Below the pieces are notes generated by a model. It was not told where the DNA came from, searched no databases, and saw only the letters and a list, made by a program, of their open reading frames with translations. 64,000 nucleotides of DNA from Rhopalosiphum padi (taxonomy: Eukaryota > Arthropoda > Insecta > Hemiptera > Aphididae), in NCBI RefSeq assembly GCF_020882245.1, contig NW_026869996.1, forward strand, positions 7,552,969 to 7,616,968, given 5' to 3'. Positions 63,235-64,000 of this stretch are shown one piece after another (position 1 is the stretch's first letter; every line of letters begins with the position of its first letter). The translations under genes and the position numbers were made by a program.

Positions 63235-63238
63235 TTAA

Positions 63239-64000
63239 ATCATTTTTTATTGTGTTTGTGAAGTATCAGCTTAAATGTAATATTTGAATGTCAATTATTG
63301 AAAATTAGAATCATTTGCTTATAATCTAATGGTCAGGGTTTCATGACACTGACTTTTTGTTACACTACTATTAATTTAATATCAATTAAATTCAATACCC
63401 ATTACACGCACGTTGCACAAAACCCTTGTTATTAGCAGTATCGTCTAGTACATTTTCAACGTAGGATATTGATATTTAGCATAGTGGTAGAAATGTGAAT
63501 TCATGTCTCGGCATGTATTGAATGATCTGCTGTACTGCCATCTAAAAAAAAAATAGTAAGTTAAATATGTATAATGGTTGGAGGATAAAATGTCGCTACT
63601 AGACACCGTAAGGAGGACAACAATTTTTATATAACAACTAGTACGTGGACAACACTGAATAATTTTTTAAATGGAAACAATCAAAACATAAACTAACAGA
63701 CAAACACTTCATTTTTATTACAAAATTCTTGAAAACAATTTACAGTTGAAACTCAAATACAAATACGAATGTAAAACTGCAAAATGATAGGAAATATAGA
63801 CATAATATTATATAACAGACGATAAGAAATAATAATTATGATAAGCCATAAAAGATAGTACCTACAAATATACCAGAATGTTTTGTAGAATATAAAATGT
63901 ACCTATTATAAGTGTGACTATTTGTACAACCGAAAATTTGCTCCTTTTCAATACGAAAAAAGTGGGTATCGCTCCGGTGTATAGTAGAGATGGTGAGTAG
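63239..64000. repeat. 3.7-kb tandem unit 3, right part (cut by window end)
   Basis: Continues unit 3 after the insertion, beginning ATCATTTTTTATTG, and matches unit 1 from 50582. The window stops about 70-80 bp before the next unit's MITE would start. It contains exon-like block d (63476-63541). Confidence 0.92.

Overview
This window is non-coding, AT-rich eukaryotic DNA made almost entirely of repeats. It most likely comes from an insect heterochromatic region. An aphid is my best guess: the interspersed repeat whose ends read GATTCTGAACGGAG, and the general style of the AT-rich flanks (runs like GGTACCTA), look like repeats I remember from aphid genomes. No diagnostic gene is present, so the host assignment is an inference at about 0.6. 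I see no confident functional protein gene, tRNA, rRNA, CRISPR array or bacterial-type operon.

Layout. (1) 1-47194: one continuous satellite array of monomers of about 31 bp (30-31 bp). The commonest higher-order unit has 10 distinguishable monomers totalling 307 bp. Those units are embedded in much larger repeated segments: about 1.5-1.8 kb at the left end, a 6.58-kb segment present twice (about 7.5-20.7 kb), a 2.9-kb segment repeated at an offset of 5.83 kb, a 3.70-kb segment present twice (about 26.2-33.6 kb), a 2.13-kb segment present twice (about 33.1-37.3 kb), and an 8.15-kb segment present twice (about 30.7-46.9 kb) that contains the 2.13-kb doublet. (2) 47195-47694: exactly 500 Ns, an unsized assembly gap. 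(3) 47695-64000: a different tandem array with a unit of about 3.7 kb, in two and three-quarter copies. Each unit carries a 641-bp MITE-like element, four related exon-like blocks on the minus strand, a GC-rich 58-codon ORF with an AATAAA signal downstream of them, and several copies of a block of roughly 165-185 bp. (4) 57998-63234: a 5,237-bp transposon-like insertion inside the third unit, with 15-bp perfect terminal inverted repeats and a TTAA target-site duplication. The uninterrupted target can be read in units 1 and 2. It has no visible transposase, so it looks non-autonomous, and it carries a 115-bp near-perfect hairpin next to its right end.

How the parts relate. The satellite appears to have grown by unequal exchange at several scales, and shared private variants let part of the duplication order be read. 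The 3.7-kb array amplified after the MITE had inserted in its ancestor, and the TTAA element arrived after amplification. The most interesting items are the TTAA element with its empty sites and hairpin, the decaying tandem family of exon-like blocks with intact-looking splice acceptors, and the layered satellite with A-tracts spaced near the helical repeat. Nothing in the sequence joins the satellite and the 3.7-kb array except the gap.
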